Positions 1 to 7,065 are shown, numbered from the stretch's first letter. The stretch: DNA of 10,924 bases from JBFHNV01 sp965365655 (GCA_965365655.1 CBDUCN010000168.1:1-10924); one strand, 5' to 3'. Notes: generated by a model not told the origin, from the letters alone. Numbers and translations are program-made.

Positions 1-1389
1 CTGCGCTTCAGCCTGTTCAACATCATCCCGACGCTGATCGAGCTGACGCTGGTGTTCGTGATCCTGTGGCTGGCGCTGGACATCTCCATCGCGCTGGTCA
101 CGCTGGTCACCGTGGTCGCCTACATCGGCTACACGATGGCGGTCACGGAGTGGCGCATCAAGTTCCGGCGCGCGATGAACGAGTCCGACAGTCACGCGAA
201 CACCAAGGCGATCGACTCGCTGCTCAACTTCGAGACGGTGAAGTACTTCGGCAACGAGGAGCACGAGGCGCGACGTTACGACGAGGCGCTCAGGGGCTAC
301 GAGAGCGCGTCGGTGAAGAGCCAGCAGTCGCTCGCACTGCTCAACGTCGGCCAGGCCACGATCATCTCCGCGGGGCTCACGGCGGTGATGCTGATGACCG
401 GGCAGGCCATCGTCGACGGCGCGATGACCCTGGGCGGCTTCGTGATGGCCAACACCTACCTGATGCAGCTCTACCAGCCGCTCAACTTCTTCGGCTTCGT
501 GTACCGCGAGATCAAGCAGTCGCTGATCGACATCGAGAAGATGCTCGACCTGCTCGAGGTCGAGAAGGAGGTGGACGACGCGCCGCACGCGAAGCCGCTC
601 GCGCTGGGCGGCGCGAGCGTGCGCTTCGACGGCGTGGGCTTCGGCTACGACGCGCGCCGCCCGATCCTGCGCGACGTGAGCTTCGAGGTGCCCCCGGGTG
701 CGACCGTCGCGTTCGTCGGCGCGAGCGGCGCCGGCAAGTCCACCATCGGCCGCCTGCTGTACCGCTTCTACGACGTCGACGCGGGCAAGGTCACCATCGA
801 CGGCCAGGACGTGCGCGACGTGACCCAGGCGAGCCTTCGCGCCGCGATCGGCATCGTTCCCCAGGACACCGTGCTGTTCAACGACACCATCTACTACAAC
901 ATCGCGTACGGCAAGCCGGGCGCGTCGCCGTCCGAGGTCGAGGCAGCGGCGCGGACCGCGCAGATCCACGACTTCATCATGGCGTTGCCGGACGGCTACC
1001 AGAGCATGGTGGGCGAGCGCGGGCTGAAGCTCTCCGGAGGCGAGAAGCAGCGCGTCGCGATCGCGCGCACCGTGATCAAGGACCCGTCCATCCTGGTCTT
1101 CGACGAGGCCACGTCGGCGCTGGACAGCCACACCGAGCAGGCGATACAGAGGAACCTTCGCGAGGTGAGCCGCGGGCGCACCACGCTCAGCATCGCGCAC
1201 CGCCTGTCCACGGTGGTCGACGCCGACGAGATCATCGTGCTCGACGCCGGGCGCATCGTCGAGCGCGGCACCCACGCCGCGCTGCTCGCGCACGACGATC
1301 ACTACGCGCGCATGTGGCGCCGCCAGCAGGAGCGTCGCGGCGAGAGCGGGGACGACCTCGACGACGCGATGCCGGCGCCGGCGGAGTAG
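1..1389 (+). CDS. Atm1/HMT1-type ABC exporter, half transporter (5' end outside window)
   Basis: Inner-membrane ABC half-transporter with a permease fused to an ATPase, expected to work as a homodimer. The frame is open from base 1, so the N-terminus is missing; 462 residues remain, and since Atm1-type proteins are usually about 600 residues, roughly 140 are lost. The visible half of the permease carries the Atm1 hallmark stretch with SLLNFETVKYFGNE (about residues 72-85) and the QLYQPLNFFGFVYRE segment near 157. The ATPase is complete: Walker A GASGAGKST (240-248), signature LSGGE (344-348), Walker B ending in D368-E369, and H-loop His400. Family knowledge: Atm1/ABCB7 proteins export glutathione-linked sulfur compounds or metal-glutathione conjugates; the substrate here is inference. 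A lipid A or multidrug exporter of the MsbA type is less likely because of the YFGNE region. All catalytic motifs are intact. Confidence 0.93.
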   Translation: MRFSLFNIIPTLIELTLVFVILWLALDISIALVTLVTVVAYIGYTMAVTEWRIKFRRAMNESDSHANTKAIDSLLNFETVKYFGNEEHEARRYDEALRGYESASVKSQQSLALLNVGQATIISAGLTAVMLMTGQAIVDGAMTLGGFVMANTYLMQLYQPLNFFGFVYREIKQSLIDIEKMLDLLEVEKEVDDAPHAKPLALGGASVRFDGVGFGYDARRPILRDVSFEVPPGATVAFVGASGAGKSTIGRLLYRFYDVDAGKVTIDGQDVRDVTQASLRAAIGIVPQDTVLFNDTIYYNIAYGKPGASPSEVEAAARTAQIHDFIMALPDGYQSMVGERGLKLSGGEKQRVAIARTVIKDPSILVFDEATSALDSHTEQAIQRNLREVSRGRTTLSIAHRLSTVVDADEIIVLDAGRIVERGTHAALLAHDDHYARMWRRQQERRGESGDDLDDAMPAPAE

Positions 1390-1470
1390 CGGCGAGACGG
1401 CCATTCGACCGATTGATCGATGAACGCACGGCCGACGCGCCGGAAACGCGACGCAGTGACAGTCCCGCGA

Positions 1471-1481
1471 TGCGCTAGAAT
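1471..1481 (+). promoter_or_regulatory. Possible -10 promoter element for the nitroreductase unit
   Basis: TAGAAT (1476-1481) matches five of six bases of the sigma-70 -10 consensus in an otherwise GC-rich gap and ends 37 bases before the nitroreductase ATG. A GTGACA (1456-1461) could be a -35 box, but the spacer would be only 14 bases, shorter than the usual 16-18. The placement supports starting the nitroreductase at 1519 rather than at the in-frame ATG at 1420, which lies upstream of this element. Confidence 0.4.
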
Positions 1482-1518
1482 CCGCGCCCGCCCCGCCGCA
1501 CGACGAGACCGAGCCCCC

Positions 1519-2211
1519 ATGCCCGCCCACTTCGCGAAGGACGTCGACGACGCCATCACCAGCCGCCAGAGCGTGCGCCGCTTCACCGACGAGCCGGTGA
1601 GCCGCGAGCAGGTGCATCACCTGCTGGACGTGGCGCGATTCGCACCCAGCGGCACCAACACCCAGCCGTGGCACGCGGACGTGCTGGCGGGCGCGGCGCG
1701 AGACGCGCTGTGCGAGGAGATCATGGCCGACTACCAGGCGAACGGTGAGCGCAGCAACCGGGAGTACGAGTACTACCCGACGCAGTGGTTCGACCCGTAC
1801 CTGAGCCGGCGCCGCGCCTGCGGGTGGGGGCTGTACGGCTCTCTCGGCATCACCCGCGAGGACAAGGACCTCATGCACGAGCAGCGGGGCCGCAACTACG
1901 TGTTCTTCGGCGCGCCCGTGGGAATGATCTTCAGCATCGACCGGCGGCTCAACGTCGGGAGCTGGATGGACATGGGCATGTTCCTGCAGAACGTGATGGT
2001 CGCGGCGCGGGCGCACGGGCTGCACACCTGCGCCCAGGCATCGTTCGCGAACTACCCGGAGATCGTGCGCCGCCACTGCGACATCCCCGAGGAGCACGTG
2101 GTGGTGTGCGGCATGGCCGTCGGCTACGGGGTCATGGACGCTCCGGAGAACGTGTGGCGCACCGAGCGCGAGCCGGTGGAGGCGTTCGCCCGCTTTCGCG
2201 GCTTCCCGTGA
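1519..2211 (+). CDS. Nitroreductase family FMN-dependent oxidoreductase
   Basis: Predicted cytoplasmic flavoenzyme of 230 residues, usual for the family. Members use FMN and NAD(P)H to reduce nitro groups, quinones or enones, or oxidise ring systems. Visible FMN-binding features are RQSVRRF (residues 16-22), PSGTNTQPWH (43-52) and the C-terminal GMAVGYG (198-204), which corresponds to the loop that contacts the flavin phosphate. An in-frame ATG at 1420 would add 33 arginine-rich residues (many RR and RAR steps) that do not look like family sequence and would include the promoter-like TAGAAT, so ATG 1519 is preferred; its ribosome site is weak. The stop overlaps the GTG start of the downstream hydrolase in a GTGA arrangement, which suggests translational coupling and a shared pathway. 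The substrate cannot be told from sequence. Confidence 0.9.
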   Translation: MPAHFAKDVDDAITSRQSVRRFTDEPVSREQVHHLLDVARFAPSGTNTQPWHADVLAGAARDALCEEIMADYQANGERSNREYEYYPTQWFDPYLSRRRACGWGLYGSLGITREDKDLMHEQRGRNYVFFGAPVGMIFSIDRRLNVGSWMDMGMFLQNVMVAARAHGLHTCAQASFANYPEIVRRHCDIPEEHVVVCGMAVGYGVMDAPENVWRTEREPVEAFARFRGFP

Positions 2212-3089
2212 GCGCGGCCGTGGAGCTGGACCCGCCGCGGGCCGAGGGCGAGTTGCCCGCCGACTACGAGGCGCGCATCCACCGCGCCAGCGAGCTGCTG
2301 CGCACGCCGATGGACGAGGGCAGCATGGCCTGGCACGCGTGGGGCGACGCATCGGCGCCGCCGCTGGTGCTGCTGCACGGCGGGTTCGGGTCCTGGCGCC
2401 ACTGGATCCTGAACGTGATCCCGCTGTCGCGGCGCTTCCGCGTGCTGGCCGCCGACCTGCCGGGGCTCGGCGAGTCGGACCGCCTGCCGCACGAGTACAC
2501 CCCCGACAACATCGCCGCCGAGGCGCTGCGAGGCGTCGACACGCTGCTGGGCGAGGACGCGCGCTTCGCGATGTGCGGCTTCTCCTTCGGCGGCATCATC
2601 GGCAGCCACGTCGCGGCGCTCGCCGGAGCGCGGGTGACGCGCTTCGTCGCGGTGGCGCCGGGCGCGCTGGGCCTGACCAGCCGCCGCCCGGAGCTCGCGA
2701 GCCTGAGCAGCCGGCGCCGCGACCCGCGCTCGGTGCGTGCGATCCACCGCATCAACCTCGGGCGGCTGATGATCCACGACCCGAATCGCATCGACGACCT
2801 CGCGCTGCACGTGCAGGCGGAGACGGTGAAGCGCGCCCGCGCGCGCAGCGGCGCGATCCCGTGGACCGACGTCGCCGCGCAGGCGCTCGCGCGCTGCGAC
2901 TGTCCGATCGCCGGCGTGTGGGGCGAGCGCGACCTGATCGCCGAGCAGCACATGCACGAGCGCGTCGCGCTGTTCGAGCGCCTGCAGCCCGGCTGCCCGT
3001 TCCACGTCATCGAGGGCGCCGGGCACTGGGTGATGTACGAGCGCCCGGATCGCTTCAACGCGCTGCTGCTGGAGCTCGCGGCGGCCTGA
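2208..3089 (+). CDS. Alpha/beta-fold hydrolase
   Basis: Hydrolase of 293 residues with a complete catalytic triad by motif: nucleophile Ser126 in GFSFGG (124-129), acid Asp242 in WGERD (238-242) and base His273 in GAGHW (270-274). HGG (57-59) starts the oxyanion-hole strand, and DLPGLGESD (83-91) is the usual second loop. No signal peptide, so cytoplasmic. The architecture resembles MhpC/BphD-like C-C bond hydrolases and related esterases, but those motifs are common to the whole superfamily. The GTG start at 2208 overlaps the nitroreductase stop by four bases; a second in-frame GTG at 2220 would give a protein four residues shorter. With little Shine-Dalgarno signal, translation is probably coupled to the upstream gene. 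It converges on the MAPEG gene, 60 bases away. Confidence 0.88.
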   Translation: MSAAVELDPPRAEGELPADYEARIHRASELLRTPMDEGSMAWHAWGDASAPPLVLLHGGFGSWRHWILNVIPLSRRFRVLAADLPGLGESDRLPHEYTPDNIAAEALRGVDTLLGEDARFAMCGFSFGGIIGSHVAALAGARVTRFVAVAPGALGLTSRRPELASLSSRRRDPRSVRAIHRINLGRLMIHDPNRIDDLALHVQAETVKRARARSGAIPWTDVAAQALARCDCPIAGVWGERDLIAEQHMHERVALFERLQPGCPFHVIEGAGHWVMYERPDRFNALLLELAAA

Positions 3090-3105
3090 CCGGACCTGTC
3101 CCACG

Positions 3106-3125
3106 GCCCGCGATCCAGGGCGGGC
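3106..3125. terminator. GC-only hairpin in convergent gap (possible bidirectional terminator)
   Basis: GCCCGC (3106-3111) and GCGGGC (3120-3125) form a perfect 6-bp stem with an 8-base loop, sited 16 bases after the hydrolase stop and 24 bases beyond the MAPEG stop. There is no T-run on either strand, so it is not a classical Rho-independent terminator. A separate 12-base palindrome (3127-3138) follows directly. Hairpins of this size arise often in GC-rich DNA. Confidence 0.3.
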
Positions 3126-3149
3126 GGCGCGATCGCGCGACGCGACGCG

Positions 3150-3536
3150 TCAGCCCAGCATCTGCCGGCCGGCGCCCCACAGCCCCGTCACGATCATCGC
3201 CGCGTTGGCGAGAAAGCCGATCATCATCCCCGGCCCGCGCTTGCGCGGATCGGCCACGTAGCCGGCGCGGTACACGAAGCGCCCGGCGAGGAACACCAGC
3301 CCGAGCACGGCCGCCACGTCGGGACGGAAGAACGCAGCGCAGATCCACATCGCCGGCAGCGCGATCGCGAGCTGCTCGAGGGTGTTCAGGTGCACCCGCG
3401 ACGCGCGCTCGAACGCGGCATCGCCGGTCATCGCCGGCGCCTCGAGGCCCGACGCGATGCGTGCCTTGCCCACCATCGCCATGAAGAAGATGTACTGCAC
3501 GAGCAGCAGCAGGGTGACGATCGCGACGGGTGCCAT
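3150..3536 (-). CDS. MAPEG family integral membrane protein
   Basis: Small membrane protein of 128 residues, typical for bacterial MAPEG (membrane-associated eicosanoid/glutathione metabolism) proteins. Hydrophobic segments lie at about residues 4-22, 55-68, 70-85 and 106-122, fitting four helices. The family signature is visible around R44, R47, H49, N51 and E54 in ERASRVHLNTLEQ. Some members are glutathione transferases or peroxidases, but most bacterial ones have no assigned substrate, so activity is not claimed. ATG at 3536 is preceded by GGAG (3549-3546 on the minus strand) at a 9-base spacing. The MmgE/PrpD gene lies upstream on the same strand, 209 bases away; I saw no convincing promoter in that gap, so co-transcription is possible but unproved. 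Confidence 0.88.
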   Translation of the reverse strand: MAPVAIVTLLLLVQYIFFMAMVGKARIASGLEAPAMTGDAAFERASRVHLNTLEQLAIALPAMWICAAFFRPDVAAVLGLVFLAGRFVYRAGYVADPRKRGPGMMIGFLANAAMIVTGLWGAGRQMLG

Positions 3537-3745
3537 CGATGAAGTCTCCGTGTGAGTGCGCCTGAGCCCGGAGCGCGTGCGCGCGAGCCCGTGGTCGGGA
3601 AGGCGTTCGTGATGCGCCCGGTCGCTCCCGAGCGCGGCCGGGGTCCACGTGCGCCGCCGCGCCCCGCGTACAGCTTCGGGGGGCGCAAGCGCGCGGACGT
3701 GCCCGGGTCGCCGGCCGACGGGGCGGCGCGGCGACTCGTCCGGGG
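3537..3745. other. 209-base gap between MmgE/PrpD and MAPEG genes
   Basis: I see no gene with family-like sequence here. The gap holds the MAPEG ribosome site (3546-3549) and a weak CGCTC/GAGCG inverted repeat (3623-3634) with too small a loop to be convincing. Open frames across it are arginine-rich and look like GC-driven shadows. No clear -10 element was found on the minus strand. Confidence 0.4.
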
Positions 3746-5116
3746 CTACGCCCGTGTCAGCGCCATCATCGCCCGCACGTCCTTCAGGTGTTCGATGCCT
3801 TCGACCATCTCCGCGAGCTCCGCGCTCACCGTCTTGCCGAGCACCGGCACCGTGAGCGCGTCGAACTTCTCGCGCAGGCGCGCGCCCTGCCCGGCGAGGT
3901 CGTCGGCCGGCTGGCTCACGTCGCCGCGCATGCGGTACACGACGCCGTCGGTGAGCGACACGATGACCTCGCTCTGCGCGTCGCCGATCTGGTCGTCGGT
4001 GGTCACGGAGGTGCGCTCGACGAGCCGCAGCAGCTCGGGCGTGCTGCACAGTGCCTCGTCGTAGCGCTCCGGCGCGCCGGTGGGTACGCCGGCGAGCGCC
4101 ATCGCGCAGGTCATGCGCAGGCTGAACTTCGCCTCCAGGCCGGTGCGCGGGCGCTCGATGTTGCACATCTTCAGGTAACGCGGCCTGACGCGGATCTCGA
4201 CGCTCGCGACGTCGCCGGGTGCGACGCCCTCGCTGGCGACGATGCTGCGCGCGGCCTCGATGGTGGAGTGAGTGCCGTAGCACGCGGCGTGGTACTTGAA
4301 CAGGATGCCACGGGTGAAGAACTCGTCGCCCGCCGCGTCCAGCGCGTGCGCGTCGCAGGCCCCGGACTGGGTGGCGCCGAAGCCCTGCGCGCACTCCAGG
4401 ACGTCGTCGCGCGCGGTGAAGCCGCGCGCCGCGAGCAGCGCCGCGTGCAGGCCGTTGGCCGCGGCCTTGCCCGCGTGCATCGGCTTGCACATGGTGCCGA
4501 ACAGCGACTTGAGGCCGGCGGCCTGGGTGCCCGCGATGCCGAGCGCGGTCGCGGTCGCGGCGGCGTCCAGGCCCAGCAGGCGTGCCGCCGCGGCCGCCGC
4601 GCCGAAGGTGCCCAGCGTGCCGGTCGCGTGCCAGCCGTGCTCGTAGTGCTCGGAGGTGACGTAGCGTCCCACGCGGCACTCGGTCTCCACGCCGGCCACG
4701 AACGCGGCCAGCACGTCGCGCCCGCTGCTGGCCTCGCGCTCGGCGAGCGCCAGCACCGCCGGCGCGACCGGTGCGGTGGGGTGGCCGGGCATCGCGTAGT
4801 GCACGTCGTCGTAGTCCAGCGCGTGGCCGGCGGTGCCGTTCACCAGCGCTGCCTGCAGCACGGGGAGGCGCCCCGGGCCGCCCACCAGCGAGGCCTGCGC
4901 CGCGCCGCCCTGCTCGAGCGCCTCGTCGCGCACGATGCGCACCGTGTCGTCGCCGGCGCCCGCCACCGACACCGCGAGCCAGTCCATCAGGCACTGGCGG
5001 GCGACGGTGAGGGCCTCGGCGGGAATGCGCTCGAGGTCGATGCCGTTCGCGAACGCGGCGATGCGCGCGGTGACGCCGGCGTCGCCGGCCGGCATCTCGG
5101 CGGCAGGTGTGCTCAT
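3746..5116 (-). CDS. MmgE/PrpD family protein (2-methylcitrate dehydratase-like)
   Basis: Protein of 456 residues, the usual family length. Characteristic stretches are LVNGTAGHALDYDDVH (91-106), HPTAPVAPA (112-120), the GTLGTFGAAAAAARLLGLD segment (166-184) and FGTMCKPMHAGKAAANG (206-222). The family contains PrpD (2-methylcitrate dehydratase), cis-aconitate decarboxylase and iminodisuccinate epimerase, so the fold is certain but the reaction is not. No prpB, prpC or acnD lies nearby, which argues against naming it prpD. Cytoplasmic, with no signal peptide. ATG 5116 is chosen because AGGAG (5128-5124, minus strand) sits 7 bases upstream; an in-frame ATG at 5155 would add 13 residues and run into the likely promoter. 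It is transcribed divergently from the 112-aa gene. Confidence 0.92.
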   Translation of the reverse strand: MSTPAAEMPAGDAGVTARIAAFANGIDLERIPAEALTVARQCLMDWLAVSVAGAGDDTVRIVRDEALEQGGAAQASLVGGPGRLPVLQAALVNGTAGHALDYDDVHYAMPGHPTAPVAPAVLALAEREASSGRDVLAAFVAGVETECRVGRYVTSEHYEHGWHATGTLGTFGAAAAAARLLGLDAAATATALGIAGTQAAGLKSLFGTMCKPMHAGKAAANGLHAALLAARGFTARDDVLECAQGFGATQSGACDAHALDAAGDEFFTRGILFKYHAACYGTHSTIEAARSIVASEGVAPGDVASVEIRVRPRYLKMCNIERPRTGLEAKFSLRMTCAMALAGVPTGAPERYDEALCSTPELLRLVERTSVTTDDQIGDAQSEVIVSLTDGVVYRMRGDVSQPADDLAGQGARLREKFDALTVPVLGKTVSAELAEMVEGIEHLKDVRAMMALTRA

Positions 5117-5123
5117 GGACGGG

Positions 5124-5128
5124 CTCCT
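5124..5128 (-). promoter_or_regulatory. Shine-Dalgarno site fixing the MmgE/PrpD start
   Basis: AGGAG on the minus strand, 7 bases before ATG 5116. It decides for this start over the in-frame ATG at 5155, which has no comparable site. Confidence 0.75.
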
Positions 5129-5150
5129 GTGCAGTGGTGCGCAACTTCCA

Positions 5151-5160
5151 AGCATATAAC
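5151..5160 (-). promoter_or_regulatory. Possible -10 region for MmgE/PrpD (divergent promoter)
   Basis: The minus-strand reading GTTATATGCT contains overlapping -10-like hexamers (TATATG and TATGCT, each four of six to consensus) in the only AT-rich spot of a very GC-rich region, about 35 bases before ATG 5116. No good -35 box is seen 17 bases upstream. It lies 20 bases from the plus-strand -10 of the opposite gene. Confidence 0.4.
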
Positions 5161-5180
5161 GGCCCGGCGCGGGGCGCGTC

Positions 5181-5189
5181 TGCTAGCAT
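5181..5189 (+). promoter_or_regulatory. Extended -10 promoter for the 112-aa gene
   Basis: TGCTAGCAT contains the extended -10 TG-n followed by TAGCAT (5184-5189), four of six to TATAAT. It ends 32 bases before the GTG start at 5222. There is no -35-like hexamer at the usual distance, as is common for extended -10 promoters. The same spacing recurs before the TauE/SafE gene. Confidence 0.5.
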
Positions 5190-5221
5190 CGCCCGGGTCG
5201 CCTCACCCCGGAGTCCTCTGC

Positions 5222-5560
5222 GTGGACGAGCCCGACCGCACTCTCGCCTTCACGGCCACCACCTCGAGCGGCGAGGTGCTGGAGTTCCAGCTTCCGCTGC
5301 ACCCGCACACCAGCTCGGAGAAGGACGTGGGCACGCTGCTCGAAGGCGTGCTCGACCGCGTCTCCGAGCTCGTGGAGGGGCCCGAGAACATGAGCGACGG
5401 CGACGTGCTGCAGGCGCTCACGCTCGCGCTCGCGGTGCGCCTCAAGGTCGCCGGGCTCCCCCCGGACACCGCGCAGCAGCTCGTGGAGGACCTCGCGAAC
5501 CTCGCGCTGGAGGGCTACGAGGGCGGCGAGCAGGTCGCGACCTCCGGCACCCGGCATTGA
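5222..5560 (+). CDS. Acidic small protein of unknown function
   Basis: I do not recognise a family. The protein has 112 residues with 20 Asp/Glu against 6 Lys/Arg and no cysteine, signal peptide or membrane segment, so it should be cytoplasmic and strongly acidic. The first 35 residues are rich in Thr, Ser, Leu and Pro and look like beta strands (TLAFTATTSSGEVLEFQLPL). From about residue 36 the sequence looks helical, with VGTLLEGVLDRVSELVEG, then VLQALTLALAVRLKVAG and TAQQLVEDLANLALEG. The GTG start at 5222 is preceded by GGAG (5210-5213) with an 8-base gap and by an extended -10, so expression is credible. The methyltransferase gene follows 79 bases later and may share the transcript. The short acidic form would suit a binding or adaptor role, but that is speculation. 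Confidence 0.75.
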   Translation: MDEPDRTLAFTATTSSGEVLEFQLPLHPHTSSEKDVGTLLEGVLDRVSELVEGPENMSDGDVLQALTLALAVRLKVAGLPPDTAQQLVEDLANLALEGYEGGEQVATSGTRH

Positions 5561-5639
5561 GCGAGGGTTCGCCGCCGCACGCGCGCGAGGACCTTCTCCC
5601 GGGCGCGATGCACGCGCGGCCTCTCGCGCAAGGCGCGCT

Positions 5640-6227
5640 GTGAGCGAGGCCGACTTCCGCAAGTGGGAGTCGCGCTATCGCGACGGCAACGCGGTGGTGC
5701 GCAGCTACCCGTCGCCGTTCGTCGAGCGCTGGCTGGATCGCGTGCCGCGCGGGCGCGCGCTGGACGTCGCCTGCGGTGCCGGGCGCAACGCCCTGCACCT
5801 GGCCGGTGCGGGCTTCGTCGTGGACGCGATGGACATCGCGCCGGCCGCGCTCGAGCGCGCGGCGGCCACCGGCGCCGAGCGCGGCGTCGCGGTGAACTGG
5901 GTGCAGGCGGACCTCGACAGCGTCGTCCCGGACGCCGGGGCGTACGCGCTGATCACGATGATCCGCTTCATGAACCGGGCGCTGATGCCGCACCTGCCCG
6001 CGGCGCTCGCGCCCGGCGGATGGCTGATCGCGGAGCACCACTTCCAGACCCCGGTGGACGTGCACGGCCCGCGCGGGCCGGAGTTCCGGCTGCAGCCGCA
6101 GGAGCTTCTGCACGCGTTCCCGGGCCTGCGCGTGCTGCACTACCAGGAGGCCATCGTCGACGACCCGGACGGGCGTCGCATGGCGCTCGCGCGCATCGCC
6201 GCGTGCAACGGCGACCCGGGCTTCTGA
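5640..6227 (+). CDS. Class I SAM-dependent methyltransferase
   Basis: Cytoplasmic protein of 195 residues with a Rossmann-type SAM-binding core. Motif I is LDVACGAGRNALHLA (41-55), the acidic residue ending strand 2 is D65 in DAMDIAP, and motif II-like QADLD lies at 89-93. The N-terminal WESRYRDG (9-16) and the strand-4 stretch ITMIRFMNRALMPHL are typical of small TehB-like or general class I methyltransferases. The acceptor substrate is not predictable. GTG 5640 has AAGG (5630-5633) 6 bases upstream. It lies 79 bases after the 112-aa gene with no visible promoter, so it is probably the second gene of that unit. The next gene has its own -10 element 13 bases after this stop. Confidence 0.87.
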   Translation: MSEADFRKWESRYRDGNAVVRSYPSPFVERWLDRVPRGRALDVACGAGRNALHLAGAGFVVDAMDIAPAALERAAATGAERGVAVNWVQADLDSVVPDAGAYALITMIRFMNRALMPHLPAALAPGGWLIAEHHFQTPVDVHGPRGPEFRLQPQELLHAFPGLRVLHYQEAIVDDPDGRRMALARIAACNGDPGF

Positions 6228-6240
6228 GCCGCGCCGTCGC

Positions 6241-6249
6241 TGCTACATT
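6241..6249 (+). promoter_or_regulatory. Extended -10 promoter for the TauE/SafE unit
   Basis: TGCTACATT is an extended -10 (TG-n then TACATT, 6244-6249), ending 32 bases before the TTG start at 6282. This is the same distance as in the 5181-5189 element. No -35 consensus is seen. It follows the methyltransferase stop by 13 bases, suggesting the permease can be transcribed independently. Confidence 0.5.
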
Positions 6250-6281
6250 GCGCGGCGCGCCGCCGCGCACGGGATCCGCCC

Positions 6282-7037
6282 TTGGAACTGCTGCCCGCCG
6301 ACTTCTCGCCCTGGCTCGCCGCCGCGCTGGTCGTGCTGAGCTTCTTCACGTCGCTGCTCACCGTGACCGCGGGCCTCGGTGGCGGCGTGATCATGCTCGC
6401 CGCGATGGCATCGGTGATGCCGCCGCTCGCCGTGATCCCGACCCACGGCGTGATCCAGCTCGGCTCCAACGCCGGGCGGGCCTTCGTGATGCGCGCGGCC
6501 ATCGATCGCCCGGTGGTGGGCTGGTTCGCGGCGGGCGCGCTGATCGGCGCCGCGATCGGCGGCTCGCTGTTCGTGTCGCTGCCGGGTGCGGTGCTCAAGC
6601 TCATCCTCGGCCTGTTCATCATGTGGTCGGTGTGGGGGCCGAAGCTGCGCAAGGTGCGCATCGCCGACAAGGCCTTCCTCGGGGTGGGCGTCGCGACCAC
6701 CTTCATCACGATGTTCGTCGGCGGCACCGGCCCCTTCGTCGCCGCGTTCGTGAATCCGGACCGCTTCGGCAAGGAGGCCACCGTCGGCACCCACGCCGCG
6801 TGCATGACGCTGCAGCATGGCTTCAAGGTGTCGGTGTTCGTCGTGCTGGGCTTCGCCTTCGCGCCGTGGCTGCCGCTGCTCGGCGCGATGATCGCGGCCG
6901 GATTCCTGGGCACCCTGACCGGGCGCGCGGTGCTGATGAAGCTTCCCGAGCACGTGTTCAGGATCGTCTTCAAGACCGTGCTCACCCTGCTCGCGCTGCG
7001 CCTGCTGTGGGACGCCGCCGGCGCGCTGGCCGCGTGA
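6282..7037 (+). CDS. TauE/SafE family (DUF81) membrane transporter
   Basis: Polytopic inner-membrane protein of 251 residues with several long hydrophobic segments, matching the usual length of about 250. The family's two related halves show as a glycine-rich turn TAGLGGGVIML (29-39) and a second one FVGGTGPFVAAF (about 145-156). PTHGVIQLGSNAGRA (53-67) is the conserved segment after the first hairpin. Members are proposed exporters of sulfite, sulfoacetate or other organosulfur anions, but few are tested, so the substrate is open. The start is TTG 6282 with a weak GGGAT site 6 bases upstream and an extended -10 at 6241-6249; no better in-frame start precedes the first helix. The CinA-like gene follows after 28 bases and is probably co-transcribed. 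Confidence 0.9.
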   Translation: MELLPADFSPWLAAALVVLSFFTSLLTVTAGLGGGVIMLAAMASVMPPLAVIPTHGVIQLGSNAGRAFVMRAAIDRPVVGWFAAGALIGAAIGGSLFVSLPGAVLKLILGLFIMWSVWGPKLRKVRIADKAFLGVGVATTFITMFVGGTGPFVAAFVNPDRFGKEATVGTHAACMTLQHGFKVSVFVVLGFAFAPWLPLLGAMIAAGFLGTLTGRAVLMKLPEHVFRIVFKTVLTLLALRLLWDAAGALAA

Positions 7038-7055
7038 GCATCCACGACACGGGAT

Positions 7056-7059
7056 GGAG
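7056..7059 (+). promoter_or_regulatory. Shine-Dalgarno site fixing the CinA-like start
   Basis: GGAG six bases before ATG 7066. It overlaps the alternative in-frame ATG at 7054 and decides for the later start. Confidence 0.65.
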
Positions 7060-7065
7060 CAAGGC

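Noticed and set aside
1420..1518. N-terminal extension of the nitroreductase from ATG 1420
   Set aside because: The added 33 residues are arginine-rich and unlike the family, and the likely -10 element lies inside them.
2124..3104. 326-codon minus-strand frame opposite the alpha/beta hydrolase
   Set aside because: Arg/Ala/Gln/Val-biased shadow; the plus strand has a complete catalytic triad.
3127..3138. 12-base perfect palindrome GCGCGATCGCGC
   Set aside because: A single copy in a GC-rich gap with no loop; palindromes of this kind arise readily by chance and nothing ties it to an operator or origin.
3746..5116. Naming the gene prpD and calling a methylcitrate cycle locus
   Set aside because: The family covers several reactions and no other methylcitrate gene is visible.
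3788..5560. 590-codon plus-strand frame antisense to the MmgE/PrpD gene and continuing in frame into the 112-aa gene
   Set aside because: Its 5' part is Arg/Ala/Gly/His-rich with no recognisable domain, as expected for a shadow of a GC-rich gene. MmgE/PrpD motifs and a good ribosome site support the opposite strand; only the part from GTG 5222 has its own promoter and ribosome site.
5561..5643. Small frame ending at 5643 (including ATG at 5608) between the 112-aa gene and the methyltransferase
   Set aside because: Only 11 residues from the ATG, without a ribosome site; the upstream part is the shifted frame of the 112-aa gene.
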